From contig OZ255825.1 of NCBI GenBank assembly GCA_965277535.1, forward strand, positions 744,001-808,000: DNA of 64,000 nt, written 5' to 3'. The notes beneath the pieces are model-generated. The model made no database searches and had not been told where the DNA came from. It worked only from the letters and a program-made list of their open reading frames with translations. Below, one piece after another: positions 8,849 to 16,688 of this stretch (position 1 is the stretch's first letter; the number at the start of each line of letters is the position of its first letter). Origin of the DNA: Ilyomonas sp965277535. Its GTDB lineage: Bacteria; Bacteroidota; Bacteroidia; Chitinophagales; Chitinophagaceae. The position numbers and the translations under genes were made by a program.

Positions 8849-9577
8849 ATGCCAAAAGCTATGATTACCTGCTTATTACTGTTCCATTTCGCTCATTGTT
8901 TTGCCCAGTTTAACGACAGTACGCACTACCGGTTTCGCTATCTTGGAACAGGTTCGCTCAATGAAACCAAAACCTCTAAAGCTTATCTGTTTAACAATGG
9001 AGTGATGTTTAACACCAGCCATCCCAAAACGGCATTTAGCACGTCTGCCAACTGGACGTATGGGCAACAAAACAGTCAGTTAACCAACAACGATTTTATG
9101 GCACTTGCCAACTTAGATTTTCATAAAAAGGAATCAAAGTTTTACTATTGGGCGTTAGCAAATTATCAAACGAGTTATTCTCTTCAAATCGAATATAAAG
9201 TGCAAGCCGGGGCTGGTGCAGGCTATTCCATCATAGATTCCCCTAAAACTTACATTGGCATCAGTGATGGTTTTTTATACGAAGCCAATAGCCTTCACAC
9301 TGCGCAGGGAAGTGATGTTTACAGCACGCTTCGCAATTCGTTTCGGTTGCGATATAAGTTTATCATCAATAAGATTGTTACTCTTAACGGAACCGATTTT
9401 GTACAGCCTTCAATGCTTTCTATCAACGATTACATTTTAAACTTTAGCAATGATGTTTCGATACAATTAAGAAAATGGCTGAACTTCACGGCAGCCTTGA
9501 ATTACAACCGCATCAACCTGACGAGGCGCGACAATTTGCTGCTGACGTTCGGAATAAGTGTGGATAGGTATTTTTGA
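8849..9577 (+). CDS. DUF481 outer-membrane barrel-like protein
   Basis: From the ATG at 8849 the product is 242 residues with a signal peptide (MITCLLLFHFAHCFAQ). The reading frame is open upstream to 8585, but that portion overlaps the divergent glycosyltransferase. Other in-frame starts are 8774 and 8861. The mature sequence is a run of amphipathic strands with aromatic girdles (YRFRYLGTGSLNET, FYYWALANYQTSYS, AGAGAGYSIID, LTFGISVDRYF) matching the DUF481 family of salt-induced outer-membrane proteins. The C-terminal Phe fits a barrel. Function is unknown. Confidence 0.75.
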   Translation: MPKAMITCLLLFHFAHCFAQFNDSTHYRFRYLGTGSLNETKTSKAYLFNNGVMFNTSHPKTAFSTSANWTYGQQNSQLTNNDFMALANLDFHKKESKFYYWALANYQTSYSLQIEYKVQAGAGAGYSIIDSPKTYIGISDGFLYEANSLHTAQGSDVYSTLRNSFRLRYKFIINKIVTLNGTDFVQPSMLSINDYILNFSNDVSIQLRKWLNFTAALNYNRINLTRRDNLLLTFGISVDRYF

Positions 9578-9592
9578 GTAAAGAAGCAATGT

Positions 9593-9809
9593 CGTCATTC
9601 CGCAAATGCCCTCAATACGTGCTTTTCATAGATCACTTTCGCGAGGGCTTTGTGCGGAATCTGATGACCGATTAGTAAAGGTGTCGAAATGAATGAAATC
9701 AACTTACAGCACAGTAACAGGTTCAAACTTGTAAGAGCAGATTCCACATAAAGCCCTCGCTATGGCTATGAAAGTTTGAGTTCGTGTTGAGGGCAATTGT
9801 GGAATGACG
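9593..9809. repeat. ~217 bp palindromic element (nested REP/MITE-like), copy 1
   Basis: The ends are inverted: CGTCATTCCGCAAATGCCCT at the left and the complement of a near match at the right. Inside is a second inverted pair (GAGGGCTTTGTGCGGAATCT against AGATTCCACATAAAGCCCTC). Four units of the same ~17-bp core thus alternate in orientation and can form two hairpins. A second copy is at 12972-13198. It occupies the gap between the DUF481 gene and thioredoxin and carries no ORF. Confidence 0.8.
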
Positions 9810-9899
9810 AGAACCGTATTCATCTTCAAACAACGAAACATTACCTCAACAATTAGCACGATTTTTTGTACAAAAACAACATCACTAAATTTCACTATT

Positions 9900-10199
9900 A
9901 TGAGCACGTTTCAACAAGTGATACAACAAGACAAGCCTGTGTTGGTTGATTTTTTTGCCGAGTGGTGCGGACCCTGCAAAACCATGGCGCCCATTTTAAA
10001 ACAAGTCAAAGATTTGCTCGGCGATGCCGTTTCCATTATAAAAATTGATGTTGACAAAAACCCACAGGCGGCAGGTGCTTATCAAATTCAGGGTGTGCCT
10101 ACGCTGATGCTGTTTAAAAAGGGCGAAATTAAATGGCGGCAAAGCGGCGTAGTGCCGGTTGCTATGCTTGCCAATATCATCCAGCAACATCAGCAATAG
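9900..10199 (+). CDS. trxA: thioredoxin
   Basis: A 99-residue thioredoxin, starting MSTFQQVIQQD at 9900. The active site is WCGPC (Cys 23 and Cys 26), followed by the cis-proline motif GVPTLMLFKKGE. It is a cytoplasmic dithiol-disulfide reductant. The reading frame extends upstream to 9804 without family-like residues, so the ATG at 9900 is chosen. It is convergent with the GH43-like gene, with only 4 bp between stops. A TTTG with TAAATTTC spaced 17 bp apart lies just upstream, but would leave a very short leader. Confidence 0.95.
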   Translation: MSTFQQVIQQDKPVLVDFFAEWCGPCKTMAPILKQVKDLLGDAVSIIKIDVDKNPQAAGAYQIQGVPTLMLFKKGEIKWRQSGVVPVAMLANIIQQHQQ

Positions 10200-10203
10200 C
10201 ACA

Positions 10204-11193
10204 TTATTTGGCGCCAACCAAATGTGCCGCAACGCCTTCGTTGGTAATGGTTACAGGTTGTATCAATCCATTGTTATCAAAGTGCATTTCCTCTATGCAA
10301 GTAACGCGATGGTTGCCGTCGGTTTCACCTAAAGGCCGGCGGTGATAAACAATGTACCATTGATTGCTTTTGGCATCATGAATCACGGAATGATGACCTG
10401 CACCAGTAGCCACTTTCGGGTCTTGTTGCAATACGGTTGCCAATCTTGTAAAAGGTCCGAATGGAGAGTCTGACATTGCATAAGCCACTTTATAATCAGG
10501 GCCGGTCCAGCCGCCTTCGCTCCACATAAAATAGTATTTGTTGTTTTTCAAAAACATATATGGTCCTTCCACGTAACCTTTTGGTGTAATTTCTTTATAT
10601 AAACTGCCATCTGGCAACGGTTCAATGCTTGTAAAATCAGCTTTTAGTTTTACTACATTGCAATGTCCCCAGCCGCCGTAATACATGTAATAACTGCCGT
10701 CTTTATCTTTAAACACATACTGGTCTATTGGCTGTGCGCCATTTACAATCTCGTTAATCAAAGGCTTTCCCAAGAGGTCTTTATACGGACCTTCCGGCTT
10801 ATCGGCAACCGCAACACCAATGCCGCCCACTTCGCCTTTGTGCACATCGTTGGCCCCAAAAAAGAAATAATATTTTCCTTCCTTCTGCAATACAGCAGGT
10901 GCCCACATGGCACGCTTTGCCCATTTCACAGCAGCCGTGTCTATAATGTGTGGATGCTTTGTCCAATGCACCAAATCGGGCGATGAAAAAGCATCCATAA
11001 AAAACTGTTGCTCATACGGTGCTGAATAGGTTGGAAACACCCAGTACTCCTTTCCATAAATCGTTCCTTCGGGATCGGCATACCAGCCTTGAAAAATAGG
11101 ATTGCCGGATAGATTTTTGTGAGCCTCTTTTTGGTTTTGCGCATAAATTGATGAACTAACTAAGAAGCAAATTGATACAAAACAAAACTTCAT
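10204..11193 (-). CDS. glycoside hydrolase family 43-like secreted enzyme
   Basis: The ATG at 11193 gives 329 residues with signal peptide MKFCFVSICFLVSSSIYAQ. The five-bladed propeller motifs of GH43 enzymes are present: GWYADPEGTIYG (catalytic base Asp region), WAPAVLQKEGKYYFFFGAND, YVEGPYMFLKNNKYYFMWSEG (general acid Glu in VEGP) and GAGHHSVIHDAKSNQWYIVYHR. Family members cleave arabinose- or xylose-containing polysaccharides. The specificity cannot be read here. The gene stands alone, convergent with trxA. Confidence 0.9.
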   Translation of the reverse strand: MKFCFVSICFLVSSSIYAQNQKEAHKNLSGNPIFQGWYADPEGTIYGKEYWVFPTYSAPYEQQFFMDAFSSPDLVHWTKHPHIIDTAAVKWAKRAMWAPAVLQKEGKYYFFFGANDVHKGEVGGIGVAVADKPEGPYKDLLGKPLINEIVNGAQPIDQYVFKDKDGSYYMYYGGWGHCNVVKLKADFTSIEPLPDGSLYKEITPKGYVEGPYMFLKNNKYYFMWSEGGWTGPDYKVAYAMSDSPFGPFTRLATVLQQDPKVATGAGHHSVIHDAKSNQWYIVYHRRPLGETDGNHRVTCIEEMHFDNNGLIQPVTITNEGVAAHLVGAK

Positions 11194-11353
11194 GATGGTG
11201 GTTTTGATAAGACAAAGATGATTGATAACAACACTGCAAGATAGCCGTTGCAACCTTACTTTTCGTGCAAAACAAAAAACGCAATGCCAATCATTTGCTG
11301 CACATTTTTTGTTTTGATTATTGTTTCATTCATCAACCAATAAGCCTCGTACA

Positions 11354-12907
11354 ATGGAAGCCCAAAGCGCAACATACAATGAAGAGAATGAAGCTTCCGA
11401 AGCATCGGCTAACCCGCCCACTTACTGGCTTACACGTTTTGTGATACTTCGTTTGTTAGGTGCTATTTATGCAATCGCTTTCCTTGTTGCCATCAATCAA
11501 ATTCTTCCCCTGATTGGTTCCAACGGACTTCTTCCGGTTGGCGATTATATCAACAATATCGCCAATGCACTCGGCTCAAAAGGTGCTGCTTTTATAGGAC
11601 TGCCTTCCTTGTTTTGGTTTTGGCATTCCGATACCGCGCTCTTGTTTGTGTGCTGGGTTGGGTTTCTTCTTTCACTTCTTGTTGTTGCAGGTTATGCCAA
11701 TGCCATCATCCTGTTTTTAGTTTGGTTTTTATACATGTCCATCGTTCATGTAGGACAGGATTGGTATGGCTATGGCTGGGAAATCCAGTTGACCGAAACC
11801 GGCTTTCTTGCCATCTTCCTGTGCCCTTTGTTGGATATGCGTCCCTTTCCAAAACAGGCGCCGCCTTACCTTATCATCGTTTTGTTTCGCTGGTTAATTG
11901 TTCGCATCATGTTAGGTTCGGGGTTGATAAAATGGCGCGGCGATGCCATCTGGCGCAATGGAACAGCCTTATACTATCATTTTGAAACGCAACCAATTCC
12001 CGGCCCGTTAAGCCGTTGGTTTCATTTCTTGCCAAGAACAGCTTTAAAAATCGGCGTGTGGTTTAATTTCTTAGCAGAATTGATTGCGCCCTTGTTTGCT
12101 TTTTATCCTCGCATTGCAAGGCACATAGCAGGCGTTGTAATAATATTGTTTCAGTTCAACATTATTTTGAGTGGCAACCTTTCTTTTCTAAATTGGCTCA
12201 CCATTGTTCCTGCTTTAGCTTGTTTGGATGATGGCTTTTGGAAAGCCATTCTTCCCCGCGCATTGGTTCGCAAAGCAGAAAGGGCTGCTGCACAAGCCGA
12301 AGAATCAAAACCGATGCTCATTTCATCGCGCGTGGTTGCAGTAGTGATTGCGGTGTTAAGCATTCAGCCAGTAGTGAATTTGCTTTCGTCTCAACAAGTA
12401 ATGAATACCTCTTTCGATCCTTTGGATTTAGTGAACACGTATGGCGCGTTTGGAACCGTGGGTGAAGAACGATTCAATGTGGTATTTGAAGGAACGAGTG
12501 ATAATGATTCTACCGATAACGCTCATTGGAAGCCCTACCTGTACAAGGGCTTGCCGGTGTTACTGGATAAGAAGCCGCCACAAATTGCGCCCTATCAATT
12601 GCGATTGGATTGGCAAATGTGGTTTGCTGCCATGTCAACACCCGACGAATATCCGTGGACAGTGCATTTGGTTTCGCAGTTGCTTCACAACAATGCCGAT
12701 GCAGTGAGTTTGTTCAGGAACAATCCTTTTCCCGATGGGCCGCCGCGTTATGTTCGGGCTGTATTGTATCGTTATCAATTTGCGAAGCCCGACAATCCAC
12801 AGCATCTTTGGTGGACACGTGAGCGATTGGGCAATTGGCTACCTCCTCTTTCAGCAAACGATCCGCGATTGACTTCATTTTTACACAGCGAAGGCTGGAA
12901 ACCCTGA
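11354..12907 (+). CDS. lipase maturation factor family membrane protein
   Basis: The product is 517 residues from the ATG at 11354. The upstream frame begins with TTG at 11321 and is not supported. It contains about eight hydrophobic helices and the family signatures VHVGQDWYGYGWEIQLTETGFLAIF, GSGLIKWRGDAIWRNGTALYYHFETQPIP-like segment and a hydrophilic C-terminal part (NTYGAFGTVGEERFNVVFEG, WTVHLVSQLLHNNADAVSLF). These match LMF1-like proteins (PF06762 in my recollection). The bacterial role is not established. A palindromic repeat element follows the gene. Confidence 0.88.
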   Translation: MEAQSATYNEENEASEASANPPTYWLTRFVILRLLGAIYAIAFLVAINQILPLIGSNGLLPVGDYINNIANALGSKGAAFIGLPSLFWFWHSDTALLFVCWVGFLLSLLVVAGYANAIILFLVWFLYMSIVHVGQDWYGYGWEIQLTETGFLAIFLCPLLDMRPFPKQAPPYLIIVLFRWLIVRIMLGSGLIKWRGDAIWRNGTALYYHFETQPIPGPLSRWFHFLPRTALKIGVWFNFLAELIAPLFAFYPRIARHIAGVVIILFQFNIILSGNLSFLNWLTIVPALACLDDGFWKAILPRALVRKAERAAAQAEESKPMLISSRVVAVVIAVLSIQPVVNLLSSQQVMNTSFDPLDLVNTYGAFGTVGEERFNVVFEGTSDNDSTDNAHWKPYLYKGLPVLLDKKPPQIAPYQLRLDWQMWFAAMSTPDEYPWTVHLVSQLLHNNADAVSLFRNNPFPDGPPRYVRAVLYRYQFAKPDNPQHLWWTRERLGNWLPPLSANDPRLTSFLHSEGWKP

Positions 12908-12971
12908 GTAAATCTTTTCGGATATTCATGATAGATTGAATCCACGAATAGTTATAAAAAGAGTAATCAAG

Positions 12972-13198
12972 GTTCTGCGTCATTCCGCAAATGCCCTCAA
13001 CAGGAACTCTTCATAAATCACTTCTGCGAGGGCTTTGTGCGGAATCTGATGACTGAATAATGAAGATGCTTCAGTGAATGGAAGTCGTTTTCAATATTGT
13101 AATATCTTCAAATTTTAAAGAGCAGATTCCGCACAAAGCCCTCGCCAGTTTGATTATAGTTTATCATCGTGACGAGGGCATTTGCGGAATGACGCAGA
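12972..13198. repeat. ~227 bp palindromic element (nested REP/MITE-like), copy 2
   Basis: Outer arms are a 27-bp perfect inverted repeat beginning GTTCTGCGTCATTCCGCAAA at 12972. Inner arms pair GCGAGGGCTTTGTGCGGAAT with its complement. The layout, spacing and core units match copy 1 at 9593-9809. Loop sequences between the arms are diverged. It lies in the 330-bp gap between convergent genes and holds no ORF. Confidence 0.85.
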
Positions 13199-13237
13199 AC
13201 GTTGATTACTTTAAATTAATCCCGACCACATTCATCT

Positions 13238-14425
13238 TCATAAATAACTTAACCACCATTGCCGGTTCGTGCTTCGATACCGGTAGAACCACTGACAAGG
13301 TTTGTACAAAACAACAATCACAAACAACCAAATGAGATAAACAACCGGCAAATGGAAACCAAAGTTCCGTGGGCGAAATAAAAAAGGAGCTTGCGGGTTT
13401 ACGATGTCTTTTTCACCGTAACCCCAAATAAAAAAGAAAATAACCAGCAACAGGTGAATTAGATAAAAATGAAGCACATAATAAAAAAACGGAACCGCAC
13501 CATACATGCAAAACACACGGCTGGCGCGGCTTTGCACATTATCAAGCGAACTTAATAAAATAAGGGCAGGCCCGATGGTCATGCAGGTATATAACAGAGA
13601 AGGAGGATATTTAGTAACATTTACAAACGATAACAAAGTGTATAACGCATTTTTCTGATGCGACCAGTGAGAAGGATCGCCATACACATTGATAAACCGT
13701 AGTATTATAAAAAACAAAGTAATGCTGATGCCTAAACGAAATATCTTTTTTCTTGATAAAGAGGCTGCTCCATTTTTATAAACCGTACCAAAAGCATAGC
13801 CTAAAAACATAATGCCTGTCCAGGGAAGAATGGCGTATAAATCCAAAGCAAAATGAGTTTGGTTAATAGGCATAAATTTATCAGCCGATGTAAAAAGAAG
13901 GCTGCTTACAATTTGCTCCCAACCCGATTTAGGAGCCGGCATAAAATCGAGAATGTTATGCCCGAAAACAAGCAAAAAACCAATAACAACAATCATTTGG
14001 AAATTAATGAATGAAAACAAACCCAGCAACACCATGCTCCAGCCAATTGCCCAGATTACCTGAAAGATAATGGTATTATAAAAAGGATTGAATGTTATGG
14101 CTAAGGTCATTACAATAACTTCAACAAGTACCAGCCAAAAGCCACGCTTGATTAAAAACAAACCGGATTCCTTTTTAGTTCTTTTTCGCGAAGCGAGATA
14201 CGCGGAAGTGCCTGATAAAAACACAAAAATGGGCGCACAAAAATGAGTGATCCATCTTGTGAAAAACAAAGCCGGCGTTGTGGTTTGCAAATCCAAAGGA
14301 TCGGCGGTCATCGCTGTGATGTGAAAGAAGTCGCGCACATGGTCGAGTGCCATAATCAGCATTACAATTCCGCGAAGAATGTCAATAGAAATGATGCGTT
14401 GTTTGGGTACAGATAAATTTTCCAT
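13238..14425 (-). CDS. DUF1624/HGSNAT-like membrane acyltransferase
   Basis: The ATG at 14425 gives 395 residues (MENLSVPKQR). The frame is open 20 codons further upstream but without family residues. The opening R-I-I-S-I-D-I-L-R-G-I-V-M-L-I-M-A-L-D-H-V-R-D motif is the hallmark of heparan-alpha-glucosaminide acetyltransferase-like / DUF1624 membrane proteins. About ten transmembrane helices follow, with FTRWITHFCAPIFVFLSG and FALDLYAILPWTGIMFLGYAFG. Such proteins move acyl groups onto glycans across the membrane. The substrate is unknown. Confidence 0.85.
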   Translation of the reverse strand: MENLSVPKQRIISIDILRGIVMLIMALDHVRDFFHITAMTADPLDLQTTTPALFFTRWITHFCAPIFVFLSGTSAYLASRKRTKKESGLFLIKRGFWLVLVEVIVMTLAITFNPFYNTIIFQVIWAIGWSMVLLGLFSFINFQMIVVIGFLLVFGHNILDFMPAPKSGWEQIVSSLLFTSADKFMPINQTHFALDLYAILPWTGIMFLGYAFGTVYKNGAASLSRKKIFRLGISITLFFIILRFINVYGDPSHWSHQKNALYTLLSFVNVTKYPPSLLYTCMTIGPALILLSSLDNVQSRASRVFCMYGAVPFFYYVLHFYLIHLLLVIFFFIWGYGEKDIVNPQAPFLFRPRNFGFHLPVVYLIWLFVIVVLYKPCQWFYRYRSTNRQWWLSYL

Positions 14426-14530
14426 GTCAGCAGTTAATGCCGGAAAATTACAGCAACAAAACGGGTTATCAATAATGAAGTTCAATCATCAAACAAGTAT
14501 CTTATTAACCTTTTGTAATGGTGAAACTGG

Positions 14531-14557
14531 GGTTTGTTTTTGCCGTAAAAACAAACC
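14531..14557. repeat. head-to-head pair of the CAAAAACAAA motif
   Basis: GGTTTGTTTTT-GCCGT-AAAAACAAACC is a perfect 11-bp inverted repeat in the gap between the DUF1624 gene and the ABC-F gene. It is made of two opposed copies of the oligomer dispersed through the window. Confidence 0.8.
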
Positions 14558-14601
14558 TTTTGTTACAGCGTTTATCTCTTTCTGTCATTAGCAAATAATC
14601 G

Positions 14602-14632
14602 TTTGCTATTCTATCTGTACAAACTACCTTTG
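14602..14632 (+). promoter_or_regulatory. Bacteroidota-type housekeeping promoter of the ABC-F gene
   Basis: TTTG at 14602-14605 and TACCTTTG at 14625-14632 are separated by 19 bp, the exact form of the TTTG-N19-TAnnTTTG consensus known for the Bacteroidota primary sigma factor. The start codon lies 29 bp downstream. Confidence 0.75.
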
Positions 14633-14661
14633 CGCCCTAAAATTTTAATAGAAGAACAAGA

Positions 14662-16287
14662 ATGTTAAGTGCTAAAAATATAACCCTTGCCTACGGCAAA
14701 CGCGTGTTGTTTGATGAAGTGAACATCAATTTCACAAAAGGAAATTGTTATGGTGTGATTGGTGCCAATGGCGCAGGCAAATCAACTTTTTTAAAAATAT
14801 TGAGTGGCGAGATTGAACCCAACAAAGGCTCCGTTGAAATTAGCGGCGGCGAGCGTATGGCAGTGCTCAATCAAAACCAGTTTGCATTCGATAATGAAAC
14901 TGTTTTGAACACCGTGCTGATGGGCCATAAGAAGATGTGGGACGTTATGCATAAAAAAGACGCCATTTATGCCAACCCTGATGCTACCGAAGACGATTAT
15001 ATGCGTGCCTCCGAAATGGAAGCAGAGTTTGGCGAAATGGGCGGCTACGAAGCAGAAAGCAATGCAGGAACGTTTCTGAGCGATTTGGGTGTGAGTGAAC
15101 AATATCACCAAAGCCTGATGAGAGACATTCCGGCGTCTTTAAAACTACGCGTTTTGCTGGCGCAGGCTTTATTTGGAAATCCTGATATTTTATTGCTTGA
15201 TGAACCTACCAACGGCTTAGACATTGAAACCGTTGGCTGGCTCGAAAACTTTCTTGCCGATTATCAAAACATTGTGTTGGTTGTAAGCCACGACCGCCAC
15301 TTTTTAGACCAGGTTTGCACCAATGTTGCCGATGTGGACAGAAGTAAGATAAAAGTGTTTACAGGCAATTATACTTTCTGGTACGAAAGCAGCCAGTTGA
15401 TGGCAAGGCAAATAAGCGACAAAAACAAAAAGACCGAAGATAAGCGCGCTGCCCTGCTCGATTTCATTGCCCGTTTCAGTGCGAACGCATCGAAAAGCAA
15501 ACAGGCGACTTCGCGCAAAAAAGCGCTGGAAAAATTAACCATTGAAGACATTGAACCTTCTAACCGCAAATATCCGGGCATCATTTTTCAGCCGCTGCGC
15601 GAAGTAGGAAATCAAATTCTGAATGTTGAAAATCTGGCCAGCAGCGCTGATAACAGAAAGCTGTTCGACAAAGTAACCTTCAGCATCAACAAAGGCGAGA
15701 AGATTGCTTTTTTAAGTAAAGATTCTTTAGCAGTAAGTAATTTCTTTGATATTATTACCGGCAATCTGCAACCGGACAAGGGTAAATTTGAATGGGGAAC
15801 CACCATCACCAAAGCTTATTTGCCGGTGGAAAACAGTGAATTTTTTAAAGAAGGTTTGACATTGATGGATTGGCTCAGGCAATTTGTTCCGCCGCATGTA
15901 ACTGATGCTGATGAGCCATTTTTGCGCGGCTTTCTCGGCAAGATGTTGTTTAGCGGCGATGATATATCGAAGAAAACGAACGTGCTAAGTGGTGGCGAAA
16001 AAGTGCGTTGCATGATCAGCCGCATGATGCTGCAAAATCCGAATGTTATCATCCTTGATCAACCAACCAACCATTTGGATTTGGAAAGCATTCAAAGCTT
16101 TAACGAAGGTTGCCAAACATTTCCGGGGATCGTATTAATCACAAGTCAGGATCATACGTTCATTCAAACAGTTGCCAACCGGATTATTGAATTAACACCG
16201 AACGGCATTATAGACCGGTTGATGACGTATGATGAATACATGGCTGATGCAAGAGTAAAAGCGTTGCGCGAAGAGATGTATAAATGA
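14662..16287 (+). CDS. ABC-F family ATPase (YbiT-like) with one degenerate ATP site
   Basis: A 541-residue soluble protein with two ABC domains and no membrane segments. ABC-F proteins bind the ribosome and influence translation. Domain 1 has Walker A GANGAGKST (34-42) and Walker B LLLDEPTNGLD with catalytic Glu 181. Its signature is degenerate (DIPASLKLR, about 155-163). Domain 2 has an intact signature LSGGE (442-446) but no Walker A (FLSKDSLAV near 350-358), and Gln 467 replaces the catalytic Glu (ILDQPTNHLD). Thus one composite ATP site is canonical and the other dead. Related Bacteroidota proteins appear to share this from memory. An excellent promoter precedes the gene. Confidence 0.92.
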   Translation: MLSAKNITLAYGKRVLFDEVNINFTKGNCYGVIGANGAGKSTFLKILSGEIEPNKGSVEISGGERMAVLNQNQFAFDNETVLNTVLMGHKKMWDVMHKKDAIYANPDATEDDYMRASEMEAEFGEMGGYEAESNAGTFLSDLGVSEQYHQSLMRDIPASLKLRVLLAQALFGNPDILLLDEPTNGLDIETVGWLENFLADYQNIVLVVSHDRHFLDQVCTNVADVDRSKIKVFTGNYTFWYESSQLMARQISDKNKKTEDKRAALLDFIARFSANASKSKQATSRKKALEKLTIEDIEPSNRKYPGIIFQPLREVGNQILNVENLASSADNRKLFDKVTFSINKGEKIAFLSKDSLAVSNFFDIITGNLQPDKGKFEWGTTITKAYLPVENSEFFKEGLTLMDWLRQFVPPHVTDADEPFLRGFLGKMLFSGDDISKKTNVLSGGEKVRCMISRMMLQNPNVIILDQPTNHLDLESIQSFNEGCQTFPGIVLITSQDHTFIQTVANRIIELTPNGIIDRLMTYDEYMADARVKALREEMYK

Positions 16288-16688
16288 TTGAATGTGCTAT
16301 TTGGTTGGATAGCGTATGCAGGAATATCTGTTTGCAAAGTTGGAAAGATGATGGGCTGTGTTACTAGATGTATGATGGGATAAGGAAAGCCGTGAGCTCC
16401 GTAGGAGCGATATGTTAGTAGAAAGAAAACGACGTGAATGAATTAGCTCCGCAGTAGCAATATGTTTTTGATGCTATCAACATGCGGCTCTGATGGAGCC
16501 GGGGTTTGTTTTTGTACATATTTTCCGTTTCTACAAGCACGTAATTCCTGACGGAGTATCAAACCGTTTGTTCATCATACATTTGATAACACAGCCAGAT
16601 TATGAATTGATATCACAATAAATCAGAAAAGAAAAACACTGCCTCAAAAAAATTCTTTTACTTTTATTTTTAAATAATAACAATTGCT
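16288..16688. repeat. intergenic region with REP-like hairpins (GCTCCG family), copy 2
   Basis: Palindromes GCTCCGTAGGAGC (16396-16408), an imperfect GCTCCGCAGTAGC (16446-16458) and GGCTCTGATGGAGCC (16486-16500) are followed by TTTGTTTTTGTACATATTTT. The order and flanks match 3383-3471. The last ~100 bp before the MFS gene are AT-rich, with TTTTACTTTTATTTTT near 16660, which resembles the sequence upstream of the DUF1080 gene. No gene is seen. Confidence 0.7.
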
